The position numbers and the translations under genes were made by a program. The notes below the pieces were generated by a model. That model worked only from the letters and a program-made list of their open reading frames with translations, was not told where the DNA came from and did not search any database. DNA of 64,000 bases from Paenibacillus sp. BSR1-1 (GTDB lineage Bacteria; Bacillota; Bacilli; Bacillales; Cytobacillaceae), in NCBI RefSeq assembly GCF_030403775.1, contig NZ_JAQMWQ010000020.1, positions 40,558 through 104,557 of the forward strand, written 5' to 3'. Positions 42,125-49,452 of the stretch are shown one piece after another. Position 1 is the stretch's first letter, and each line of letters starts with the position of its first letter.

Positions 42125-42394
42125 TTGAGGAAGTATTCGGGGATTTTTTCTATCCTAATCCTAATAGCCATATTTGTAATCTTTAAGATCCCACATGCCG
42201 GTGAATTGTTACCAAGCTGGAGCTTTTGGTTTGTGCTTATCTTTGGATTTGCATCGGCCGTTATTGCCTCGTGGTATAGTCCAAGTGGTTTTTGGAGAAA
42301 GGCATCGGCCGCCATTCTAATTATGATTCCGGTAGGTTACTTAGTTGTTTTCATTTTGTTTATCATTGGAATAACTACTAGCTCTGGATTTTAG
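42125..42394 (+). CDS. Small membrane protein of unknown function
   Basis: 89 residues from a TTG start, with AGGAGGGA 4-5 nt upstream. Three hydrophobic spans ('GIFSILILIAIFVIFKI', 'SFWFVLIFGFASAVIASWY', 'LIMIPVGYLVVFILFIIGI'). It lies directly downstream of the second copy of the dispersed element. No family recognised. Confidence 0.65.
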   Translation: MRKYSGIFSILILIAIFVIFKIPHAGELLPSWSFWFVLIFGFASAVIASWYSPSGFWRKASAAILIMIPVGYLVVFILFIIGITTSSGF

Positions 42395-42416
42395 CTGAAT
42401 AGATGCAATCTGAAAA

Positions 42417-42437
42417 GAGCTGCCAATCTGGCAGCTC
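42417..42437. terminator. Bidirectional hairpin
   Basis: GAGCTGCC / GGCAGCTC with a five-base loop between converging genes. Confidence 0.65.
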
Positions 42438-42449
42438 CGTTTCGCCCTG

Positions 42450-42968
42450 TTATTCGAGTGTTTTGGTCATGATAAGGTCTATTTGTTCATCATCGCCCAT
42501 ATAAAAAGAGTGGGCACCCGTTTGAACAAACCCCATTTTCTTATAAAAAGCAATCGCATTTTCATTATTTTCCCAAACGCCTAGCCAGATTTTCTTTTTA
42601 TTACCTTCCATCGCAATTTCCAAAGCTTTATTAAATAGATATTTACCGAGCCCGTGCTTTTGAAATTCCTTCTTTATATAAATCCTCTCGACTTCTAGTG
42701 ATTCCTCACCCATTTCTTCAGACTGAGCATCATTGGTATTGACCTTTAAATATCCAGCAACTTCATTATCATAATAAACAAAAAAGAATAGCGAAGAAGT
42801 ATTGGATAATTCTTTTTCTAATTGTGGTAAGTTAAAGGCCTTTTCCAAATAGGCATTCATATTTTCAGCGGAATTCTGCTCCTTAAATGTCTCATAAAAG
42901 GTTTCAGAACTAATTTCTTGCAGCTTACGTGAATCTTCAAGGGTACACTGTTTTATATTTATAGTCAT
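42450..42968 (-). CDS. paiA: PaiA-type spermidine/spermine N-acetyltransferase
   Basis: 172 residues, close to Bacillus PaiA along the whole length: 'ETFYETFKEQNSAENMNAYL', 'LEVERIYIKKEFQKHGLGKY' (acetyl-CoA loop), 'IWLGVWENNENAIAFYKKMG' and 'FVQTGAHSFYMGDDEQIDLI'. PaiA acetylates polyamines and in B. subtilis affects degradative enzymes and sporulation. Its usual partner paiB is replaced by a MarR-type gene 23 nt upstream in one operon. Confidence 0.9.
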   Translation of the reverse strand: MTINIKQCTLEDSRKLQEISSETFYETFKEQNSAENMNAYLEKAFNLPQLEKELSNTSSLFFFVYYDNEVAGYLKVNTNDAQSEEMGEESLEVERIYIKKEFQKHGLGKYLFNKALEIAMEGNKKKIWLGVWENNENAIAFYKKMGFVQTGAHSFYMGDDEQIDLIMTKTLE

Positions 42969-42991
42969 TTATATTGTCGCTCCTCTATAGA

Positions 42992-43444
42992 TCAATAATT
43001 TCTTTTGTTTCCCTTTTTTACATATTCCCAGTCTTTTTCAATACTTTTTCTTACCTTTTGAAGAAGATTGAAAATGGATTCTATCTCTACTTCGGATAAT
43101 CCCTCTAAGGCCACGTTATTGGAGTAATCATTTTCTCTTTTTATAAATGGATAAACATGTTTCCCTTTCTCTGTAGGAAAGAGCTTGTTAATTTTTTTGT
43201 TATGTTGATCGTCCTTTTTTTCAATAAAGCCATTCATTTCAAGTTTTTTTACGGCACGAGCGGCTGTTGTTCGATCTACTTTAATCATCTCTGCTAACTT
43301 TTCTTGAATGATTCCAGGGTTTTCACAGATTCGCACCAAGTACAAATACTGCCCTTTTGTCAGGTCATATTCTTTGAATTCAATATTACTGATCGAATCT
43401 AATGCCCTTGCAATCATTCCTATTTCACGGAGAATTTCCTTCAT
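42992..43444 (-). CDS. MarR family regulator
   Basis: 150 residues with a winged helix ('PGIIQEKLAEMIKVDRTTAA', then RAVKKLEMNGFIEKKDD). AAGGAGTTATCT precedes the ATG. It heads the unit with paiA. Two TTGCA-type inverted repeats upstream (43471-43535) are likely self-operators, so it may control polyamine acetylation. Confidence 0.9.
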   Translation of the reverse strand: MKEILREIGMIARALDSISNIEFKEYDLTKGQYLYLVRICENPGIIQEKLAEMIKVDRTTAARAVKKLEMNGFIEKKDDQHNKKINKLFPTEKGKHVYPFIKRENDYSNNVALEGLSEVEIESIFNLLQKVRKSIEKDWEYVKKGNKRNY

Positions 43445-43470
43445 AGATAACTCCTTTTTTTTAAAAAATA

Positions 43471-43535
43471 TGTTGCAAATGCAATAAAACTGGCATGTAT
43501 TAAATGTAACTTAACTTTGTTGTATTTGCAACAAA
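43471..43535 (-). promoter_or_regulatory. Putative MarR operators
   Basis: TTGCA-AA-TGCAA (about 43473-43484) and TTGTTG-TATTTG-CAACAA (43518-43535) lie upstream of the marR-type gene. Both are dyads and share TTG[TC]A...TGCAA. Confidence 0.55.
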
Positions 43536-43625
43536 AAATATTGATTCCATTTAAACCCTTGTACCTTTCAAATGGCAATGGACATGCATACCAATAGCAT
43601 TAACTAATTTAGGAGGTACAGATAC

Positions 43626-44711
43626 ATGAGTATAATCGTGGTTCCTAGAGACTTTCCTACGGTTCAAGCAGCGGTAACAGCTGCACAACCTGGTGATTTA
43701 GTCTTTGTAAAAAAGGGAACGTATCATGAAAGTGTAAACGTATTTAATAGAGGTTTAGCAATTGTCGGGGAGAAAGGAGCCACTCTTGATGGAAATCATT
43801 CATTGCCTTTTGGATTTAGAGTGGGCCAATCCTCTGCAAACCTAGCCTCTGGTATTGAAATAAAAGGTTTCACTATCCAAAATTACATTCAGAGTGGAAT
43901 AACAATAGAATTTTGCGATTTTGCTTATTGCTTAGAGAATGTGATTAAAAATATTAAAAATGATGGGATCTTCATTAAGCAAAGCGTTGTCTTTACGAAT
44001 GGTGCTACTCACTTATTTAAAAAAAATAAAATAACAAATATTGGTGAAAACGGATTTAATATTACGGATCCTAACATCAATGTCATGATTCAAAATGAGA
44101 TAAAAGACGTTGGAAAGAATGGAATAAATATAAATGTTACTCAATCTACCATTCCAGCTAATCCTTTCAATTCAATCATTCAAAATAAGATACAAAAGGC
44201 CGGACAAAATGGAATCGTTTCAGCCGAGCAGGCTTTTTCGGGGTTAATATTGCAAAATGAAATTCAGCATACTGGCAGTGATGGAATATCTTTAAATAAT
44301 GGAACCATGTCCATCATCGAAAATAATATTACAAGATCAAAAGGGAATGGAATAAAAGTAAATAATCCTTTTAGCTCGCTTTATCAGTTGAATATAAGTT
44401 TTTGGAACGCAGAAAGTGGCATTTCGATTATTTCTCCAGCCAATGTTCCAACTCAAGGATTTAATTATATTGAAGAAAATCGTACCTCGAATAATGAGAA
44501 AGATGGAATTCATGTTAATCAAAACAACAATTTTATCGTTAGGAATAGAGCGAATGAAAACGATAATGATGGAATTGCTTTAGACTCCAATGATAATGAA
44601 GTGGTTGAGAATTTTGCTTGCAGTAATGGGAATCAGGACATCGAAAATAATGGCACGGGGAATTCATTGTTTAGGAATAAGGATTGTGAGCAGGATGAAA
44701 GCAGGAGTTAG
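43626..44711 (+). CDS. Right-handed parallel beta-helix protein
   Basis: 361 residues. The start 'IIVVPRDFPTVQAAVTAAQP' and 'GDLVFVKKGTYHESVNV' is the entry of pectate-lyase-like/NosD beta-helix proteins, followed by many short repeats of the 'NGI.I' / 'DGI.L' kind with Asn ladders. There is no signal peptide, no clear catalytic triad and a hydrophilic tail. Such proteins bind or cleave polysaccharides or serve as structural coats. TAGGAGGTACAGATAC precedes the ATG. Confidence 0.85.
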   Translation: MSIIVVPRDFPTVQAAVTAAQPGDLVFVKKGTYHESVNVFNRGLAIVGEKGATLDGNHSLPFGFRVGQSSANLASGIEIKGFTIQNYIQSGITIEFCDFAYCLENVIKNIKNDGIFIKQSVVFTNGATHLFKKNKITNIGENGFNITDPNINVMIQNEIKDVGKNGININVTQSTIPANPFNSIIQNKIQKAGQNGIVSAEQAFSGLILQNEIQHTGSDGISLNNGTMSIIENNITRSKGNGIKVNNPFSSLYQLNISFWNAESGISIISPANVPTQGFNYIEENRTSNNEKDGIHVNQNNNFIVRNRANENDNDGIALDSNDNEVVENFACSNGNQDIENNGTGNSLFRNKDCEQDESRS

Positions 44712-44844
44712 CAAAAAGCGGGAAGAGGTTGTATTGAAATTATTTTAGAATAACTTTGTAATATAATTAACATCTTGTTGTGATGGGTCTGTCATACCTT
44801 TCTAGTATAGTTAACGTATCAACTCACACTAGGAGGTAACAACC

Positions 44845-45297
44845 ATGCTAAAGAAATTCATCGTAGCCTTTACTATTTTAGCTTCTTGTGGCTCTTTGTT
44901 CGCCGCCAAGGGTGAAAAAGCGGAAGCAGCATATAATTATCATACAGCAGCCATTTCAATTGCGAAATCGAATATTGGAGTTCCATACCGATGGGGCGGA
45001 ATGTCGCCAAGCGGTTTTGACTGTTCAGGTCTTGTAAAGTATTCTTACGGAAAAGCAGGAAGAACCCTAAATCGCACGGCAGCCCAAATGTACTATGGAA
45101 ACGGATATCGACCATCTAATTTGCAAATAGGCGATTTACTATTCTATGGACCAACTAAAGCAAGTGCCCCAACCCATGTTGCCATCTATATCGGATACGG
45201 AAAAATGATTATGGCATCATCCTCAAAAGGGGTCATTATCACTTACACAAGCAACCCATATTGGCATGCTAGATATATTGGAGTAAAGCGAGTATAA
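44845..45297 (+). CDS. Secreted NlpC/P60 (C40) peptidase
   Basis: 150 residues: a signal peptide ending near 'AKGEKAEA', then a single NlpC/P60 domain with catalytic Cys in 'GFDCSGLV' and His in 'PTHVAIYIG'. It should cut gamma-D-Glu-diaminopimelate bonds of peptidoglycan. It lacks LysM or SH3 wall-binding modules, so it is a free hydrolase. TAGGAGGTAACAACC precedes the ATG. Confidence 0.93.
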   Translation: MLKKFIVAFTILASCGSLFAAKGEKAEAAYNYHTAAISIAKSNIGVPYRWGGMSPSGFDCSGLVKYSYGKAGRTLNRTAAQMYYGNGYRPSNLQIGDLLFYGPTKASAPTHVAIYIGYGKMIMASSSKGVIITYTSNPYWHARYIGVKRV

Positions 45298-45300
45298 AGG

Positions 45301-45332
45301 AAGACCATCGGTGACGATGGTCTTTTTTTTCA
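45301..45332 (+). terminator. Terminator of the NlpC/P60 gene
   Basis: AAGACCATCG / CGATGGTCTT followed by eight T residues. Confidence 0.9.
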
Positions 45333-45427
45333 TTTAAGCTGAAAAAGTGGCAGGTAAATAGAGGAAGGAATTACATAATATCTACAGAAATATAATGTTA
45401 AAAATGAAAAGTTCAGGGAGGCAAGAA

Positions 45428-45715
45428 ATGGAGATTTATATTGCGATTGGTTTGGTCGCCTTAGTAATCATACTTACTACAATCATTCGAACCTTCTTAA
45501 ACAGGAACTGGAAATTAATTTACACTGCATTCGGTAATGAGGAATACTTCAGGATTACAGCCAAATTAAAGTCGGAAGAGATTAAGTATAAAACGGTAAC
45601 ACCATACAGCTTTGATAATCGAACAAACCGATTTAAGGATAATACGCAATATGACATATATGTAAAAAAGGATGAAGAACATTTAGCCGTTAAATCGTTG
45701 CAAAAAAGAAATTAA
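45428..45715 (+). CDS. Small membrane-anchored protein of unknown function
   Basis: 95 residues: one N-terminal membrane helix ('IYIAIGLVALVIILTTIIRT') and a cytosolic basic part ('YFRITAKLKSEEIKYKTVTP'). GGGAGGCAAGAA precedes the ATG at 45428. No family recognised. Confidence 0.7.
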   Translation: MEIYIAIGLVALVIILTTIIRTFLNRNWKLIYTAFGNEEYFRITAKLKSEEIKYKTVTPYSFDNRTNRFKDNTQYDIYVKKDEEHLAVKSLQKRN

Positions 45716-45815
45716 TAAAGCGGAAAACAGGCTGCCAATAGGCGCCTTTTCTTTTTTACACAACCGAAATGCAGTTTTATAATAAAAACAAGAAATTACG
45801 TTTATGGGTGATTAG

Positions 45816-46199
45816 ATGTTTAATAAGATCAAAATTTGGGCGAGGAATTTAAAAAAGCAGATATTCATTCTGTACTATGCTTGTAAAGATAAAAGAGTAC
45901 CTTGGTATGCTAAATTATTCACAGCTTGTGTAGTAGCCTATGCGTTCAGTCCGATTGACCTCATTCCAGATTTTATCCCTATACTGGGCTACCTGGACGA
46001 TGTTATTCTCCTTCCGTTAGGGATCTTGCTCGCGTTAAAAATGATACCCAAGAATGTCCTAGCTGAATGTGAAGCTAAGGCGGAAGAAAGGATGAAAAGC
46101 ACGAAACCGAAGAATTGGATAGCCGGTTCCATAATTGTTTTGATATGGGGTGTAATGATTGTGTGGGTGGTAATGAAAATCTTTGGCCTATTAAGATAA
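45816..46199 (+). CDS. DUF1232 (YkvA-type) membrane protein
   Basis: 127 residues with the DUF1232 hallmark 'AFSPIDLIPDFIPILGYLDD' and a C-terminal membrane helix. Function unknown; members are widespread in bacteria. GGTGATTAG precedes the ATG. Confidence 0.88.
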   Translation: MFNKIKIWARNLKKQIFILYYACKDKRVPWYAKLFTACVVAYAFSPIDLIPDFIPILGYLDDVILLPLGILLALKMIPKNVLAECEAKAEERMKSTKPKNWIAGSIIVLIWGVMIVWVVMKIFGLLR

Positions 46200-46233
46200 C
46201 GTGTAACACAAATTTTTAAGGAGTAATATTTCC

Positions 46234-46800
46234 GTGATGAATGAAGAACTTATTGTTTCCCTTATTAAAGAAGATAAATGGATGATGGAAATATTAAAAT
46301 TTGCAAGATCAGTGAACTTGCCCGATTGGTGGGTTTGTGCCGGATTTGTTCGTTCAAAAATATGGGACACACTACACGATTTCGGCGAAAGAACGCCGAT
46401 CCCAGATATTGATGTCATTTATTTCGACCCAAGTAATATCGATGAATTTGAGGAAAAGAAACTTGAAGAAGAACTTAAATCCCTTAATCCCGCCATTCCT
46501 TGGTCGGTAAAGAATGAAGCAAGAATGCACATTAAAAGTAATTTACCGCCTTACACTTCTTCTGTTGATGCTATATCTAAGTTTCCAGAAACAGCGACAG
46601 CCCTAGGCGTTAAATTAGATGAAAGGGGCAATGTGATATTAGCTGCCCCTTGGGGAATTAGGGATGTAATCAATCTAGAAGTAAGGCCGACTCCTTTTTT
46701 TACAGAGACAAAAGAAAGAATGGAAATTTACGAAGACCGCATTGCCAAAAAGAATTGGAAATCGACTTGGAGTAAATTAAAGGTTTTTCATATGAACTAG
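46234..46800 (+). CDS. Nucleotidyltransferase family protein (NTP_transf_6/DUF925)
   Basis: 188 residues. 'LPDWWVCAGFVRSKIWDTLH' and 'IPDIDVIYFDP' form the NTP_transf_6 signature with an Asp-x-Asp metal site. 'WSVKNEARMHIKSNLPPY' and a late 'APWGIRDVINLEVRPTPFF' complete it. The transferred group and acceptor are unknown. AAGGAG lies 10-14 nt before two ATGs in tandem. Confidence 0.9.
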   Translation: MMNEELIVSLIKEDKWMMEILKFARSVNLPDWWVCAGFVRSKIWDTLHDFGERTPIPDIDVIYFDPSNIDEFEEKKLEEELKSLNPAIPWSVKNEARMHIKSNLPPYTSSVDAISKFPETATALGVKLDERGNVILAAPWGIRDVINLEVRPTPFFTETKERMEIYEDRIAKKNWKSTWSKLKVFHMN

Positions 46801-46913
46801 TTTTATCCCATGCAGATTAAAAATCCCTAACTATATTTACAGGGATACTCATAAGAGAACTCAGAAACAATGAAGACTATTCTCATTGTCTACAGCACTT
46901 ATTCTTAGAGTAA

Positions 46914-47918
46914 TTAATCCGCTAGTTTATCCCGGTCCAAAGCTAGCGGAGGTTCCTCGAGCCAGCCATTTTCAATCATTATTTTGGCTCCGTCTTCAGC
47001 AAAAGAAGCGATTTCTGCGGATAAGCGAACGTAATCGAGAGCCAAGTCTTTTCTAGCACAAGTTGCCATACTTGTTCCATACAATCCAATACTTAATGCG
47101 GTTAAAGTAGTAGCCATAAACATCATCATTTTATCTGAAATGGGAGCAGTTATTGAGTCCGTTACTTCAGTATCAAAAGACATTAGAACAGGTAAATGAT
47201 CTTTTTCTAACACGGAACCAAATACCTTGGTATGTTTCAATGCTATTTCCTTTCCCCTTACCATAAATTTCTTTACTTCTTTTGATTGAGCCACCTGACT
47301 CCATGCCATCATTACTGTATGACCCAAAGTGTTTTTTTGTAAGTTTGCAAACAAATTTGTAATTTCAATGGCTGTTAAGGGTCTTTTATTACCTAACAAT
47401 CCTGACATAAAATTTGGACTTTTAACAAAGTGCACCTCATTTGATGGAACTAAATAAGGAGACCGAATGTATAAGCCTTTTGATAACAAAAGATTTTTCG
47501 AATTCGTATCAAATTCATTCAGTTCCTTAACGCATTCAGCAAAATACTCATCAATATCTGAACGAACAGCGAATGTTTTGGCAATAGCATAAAAACTAAA
47601 TGCCATTACAGTCATATTATGAACTAAATGCATCATGAAACTATCTGAAAATAATCTTGGAGCGGCCATATTTACATCTTCTTCAACATTAAAACCACAA
47701 GGTATTGGATACCCTTCTTTTTGAAAAAACGCTGACAATTTGTCTAAATGAGTTTCCGCTAATTCTAATCCATGTTGAATAACCGAGCGTATTTGACTAT
47801 CTTCTACTGTTTCTAGGAAGTATGTAAACAAACATTTACACATGCTGGAGTTCATATAGGCGGACCAAATTTGTGTAACTTCAGCAGCGGTCAATCTAGT
47901 GTTGTGTTCAGATTCCAT
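46914..47918 (-). CDS. DUF3231 family protein (paralogue 3)
   Basis: About 334 residues with two DUF3231 halves ('LTAAEVTQIWSAYMNSSMC', 'EEDVNMAAPRLFSDSFMMHL', 'KRPLTAIEITNLFANL', 'DSITAPISDKMMMFMATTL'). AAAGGAG lies 9 nt before the ATG at 47918 (another ATG at 47924 is too close). The frame continues upstream to 48020, and that stretch reads 'LAERHFTEITEFLQSVR', matching an internal DUF3231 motif, so it is probably a remnant of another copy. It shares a promoter-like block with the other paralogues. Confidence 0.85.
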   Translation of the reverse strand: MESEHNTRLTAAEVTQIWSAYMNSSMCKCLFTYFLETVEDSQIRSVIQHGLELAETHLDKLSAFFQKEGYPIPCGFNVEEDVNMAAPRLFSDSFMMHLVHNMTVMAFSFYAIAKTFAVRSDIDEYFAECVKELNEFDTNSKNLLLSKGLYIRSPYLVPSNEVHFVKSPNFMSGLLGNKRPLTAIEITNLFANLQKNTLGHTVMMAWSQVAQSKEVKKFMVRGKEIALKHTKVFGSVLEKDHLPVLMSFDTEVTDSITAPISDKMMMFMATTLTALSIGLYGTSMATCARKDLALDYVRLSAEIASFAEDGAKIMIENGWLEEPPLALDRDKLAD

Positions 47919-47924
47919 TAACAT

Positions 47925-48020
47925 GTGCTCCTTTGAATTACTTTCTATTTTAATCCCTAATCTACAACGCACACTTTGTAAGAATTCTGTGATTTCCGTA
48001 AAATGTCTTTCAGCTAACAT
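47925..48020 (-). pseudogene. DUF3231 gene fragment in the leader of paralogue 3
   Basis: In frame with the gene at 46914-47918, it encodes 'MLAERHFTEITEFLQSVRCR', which corresponds to the 'LAENHITEITKFLKSDNF' block found inside paralogue 1. It begins directly at the conserved promoter-like block. Confidence 0.6.
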
Positions 48021-48054
48021 GAGATTATTTTATGGTATTAACAATGAAGTATAC
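48020..48054 (-). promoter_or_regulatory. Shared promoter-like block of DUF3231 genes (copy 3)
   Basis: On the minus strand GTATA (48054-48050), 15 nt, then CATAAAATAATCTCA. Elements and spacing equal those at 1300-1334. Confidence 0.55.
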
Positions 48055-48124
48055 TATTGAAGAAGGTACAATTGTTCTTATAAATATCAGAGGAGAATGC
48101 TTTACTTTAAAAGGGGAGAAATAA

Positions 48125-49060
48125 ATGGATAGATTTTTTTCACTTTGTCTTCAAGGTGATATAAATGCAGCAATGGAATACCTTAATTCCATTCAGCCAA
48201 AAACAAATGAAATTGAAAAATTACAGCAGATGTACAAAGAGCGATTTTTCTCTCAAAAGTCAGATGAAAATATTTTGACAGAAGATAATTGGATTAGAGA
48301 TGTAGTATCAGCTTATTATGATTATTTTCGAACAGTATTAACAAATGCAGACGTGATCAATAATGCTGAGGTAAATTTGAATAAAAGTTTAAGAAGACTT
48401 TTAAAAATTGAGTCCCCTTTAAACATCGATGAAACTGAAAATGAGCTGGCTGCTATTTTTACTGAAAAGGGTTATTCTTTCTTGGGTGGAGTGACTCCTC
48501 CATTTAGAGGGGCGTATATTTGGAAACGTACCGAAACAGTTCATTTTAATGTTGAAATACCTCATCAATCCATTCCAGTATCTGTACATATGATGTCAGA
48601 TTTTATACTTGATGGCTGGATGGGTTACGCAACTTTTAACAATAGATCTGTTGGCGGATGGGCAAACGAAGATGGTTTGTATTGTAATATAAAACGATAT
48701 AAAGACTTAGATGACGACCAATTTCAGGTGTCCTATTTAAAACACGAAGCGCAGCATGTATATGATTACACATACTTTCCTGGTTTGAAGTCCTATGAAT
48801 TAGAATATCGGGCAAAACTAGTAGAACTTATTTATTCCAAAAACCACTTCATTCTAGAGAAATTCCTGAAAGATGCAAAAAATGACGCTGATTTTCCTCA
48901 TCCGTATGCTTCTTTCAACATAATTACGAATTTGTCTTCTAGCATTTTTAATAAAGATTATGAGCCTAACATTAATGTATGGTTAGAAAAAGATTATAAA
49001 GAAATATCTTCCACAGCACTGAAACTTTTTGAGAAGAATTCAAATGAACTAATGCAATAG
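48125..49060 (+). CDS. Putative zinc metallopeptidase of unknown family
   Basis: 311 residues, no signal peptide. HEAQHVYDY is an HExxH zinc site and 'SYELEYRAKLVELIY' about 15 residues on supplies a possible third ligand Glu, as in gluzincins. The N-terminal third is helical and acidic. GGGGAGAAATAA precedes the ATG. It is divergent from the third DUF3231 gene. No substrate can be inferred. Confidence 0.7.
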   Translation: MDRFFSLCLQGDINAAMEYLNSIQPKTNEIEKLQQMYKERFFSQKSDENILTEDNWIRDVVSAYYDYFRTVLTNADVINNAEVNLNKSLRRLLKIESPLNIDETENELAAIFTEKGYSFLGGVTPPFRGAYIWKRTETVHFNVEIPHQSIPVSVHMMSDFILDGWMGYATFNNRSVGGWANEDGLYCNIKRYKDLDDDQFQVSYLKHEAQHVYDYTYFPGLKSYELEYRAKLVELIYSKNHFILEKFLKDAKNDADFPHPYASFNIITNLSSSIFNKDYEPNINVWLEKDYKEISSTALKLFEKNSNELMQ

Positions 49061-49063
49061 TGT

Positions 49064-49093
49064 AGAAAAGCAGCGATTGTCCGCTGCTTTTCT
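49064..49093 (+). terminator. Terminator after the metallopeptidase-like gene
   Basis: AGAAAAGCAGCG / CGCTGCTTTTCT, perfect 12-bp arms. Confidence 0.85.
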
Positions 49094-49169
49094 TTGTTTT
49101 TCTAGTTTTTTCCTAATTGAAGACAAAAAATTTTCACATAATTTTAATATATATTTGTGGCAGATGTGA

Positions 49170-49194
49170 TATAATTTAGTGAGAATAATTATCA
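49170..49194 (+). promoter_or_regulatory. feo promoter -10 with Fur box
   Basis: TATAAT (49170-49175) is followed by TGAGAATAATTATCA (49180-49194), one base off the 7-1-7 Fur consensus TGATAATNATTATCA. Iron-loaded Fur would repress feoAB. Confidence 0.8.
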
Positions 49195-49227
49195 TTATTA
49201 GTTGTGTAAACACTAGGAGGCTTTGCG

Positions 49228-49449
49228 ATGAATCTAACGGATTTAAAGCAAGGAACAAAAGCGATTGTTTCGGATATTTCAAAAATAAATGATTTAGTTC
49301 AGCAACGGTTAATTGATATGGGTCTCGTCGAAGGAGTAGAAGTCTGTTTAAAACGGACAATGCCCTTTGGCGGGCCTGTAATGGTTGAGGTATGTGGACA
49401 GTGTCTCAGTCTGCGCCGTAGAGAAGCATCATGTATAGGAGTGAGATAG
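49228..49449 (+). CDS. feoA: Ferrous iron transport accessory protein FeoA
   Basis: 73 residues with an SH3-like FeoA fold ('DLKQGTKAIVSDISKINDLV', 'LIDMGLVEGVEVCLKRTMPF', 'SLRRREASCIGV'). FeoA is a small cytosolic partner of FeoB. TAGGAGGCTTTGCG precedes the ATG; feoB starts 3 nt after its stop. It is under the Fur box at 49180. Confidence 0.93.
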   Translation: MNLTDLKQGTKAIVSDISKINDLVQQRLIDMGLVEGVEVCLKRTMPFGGPVMVEVCGQCLSLRRREASCIGVR

Positions 49450-49452
49450 CCA

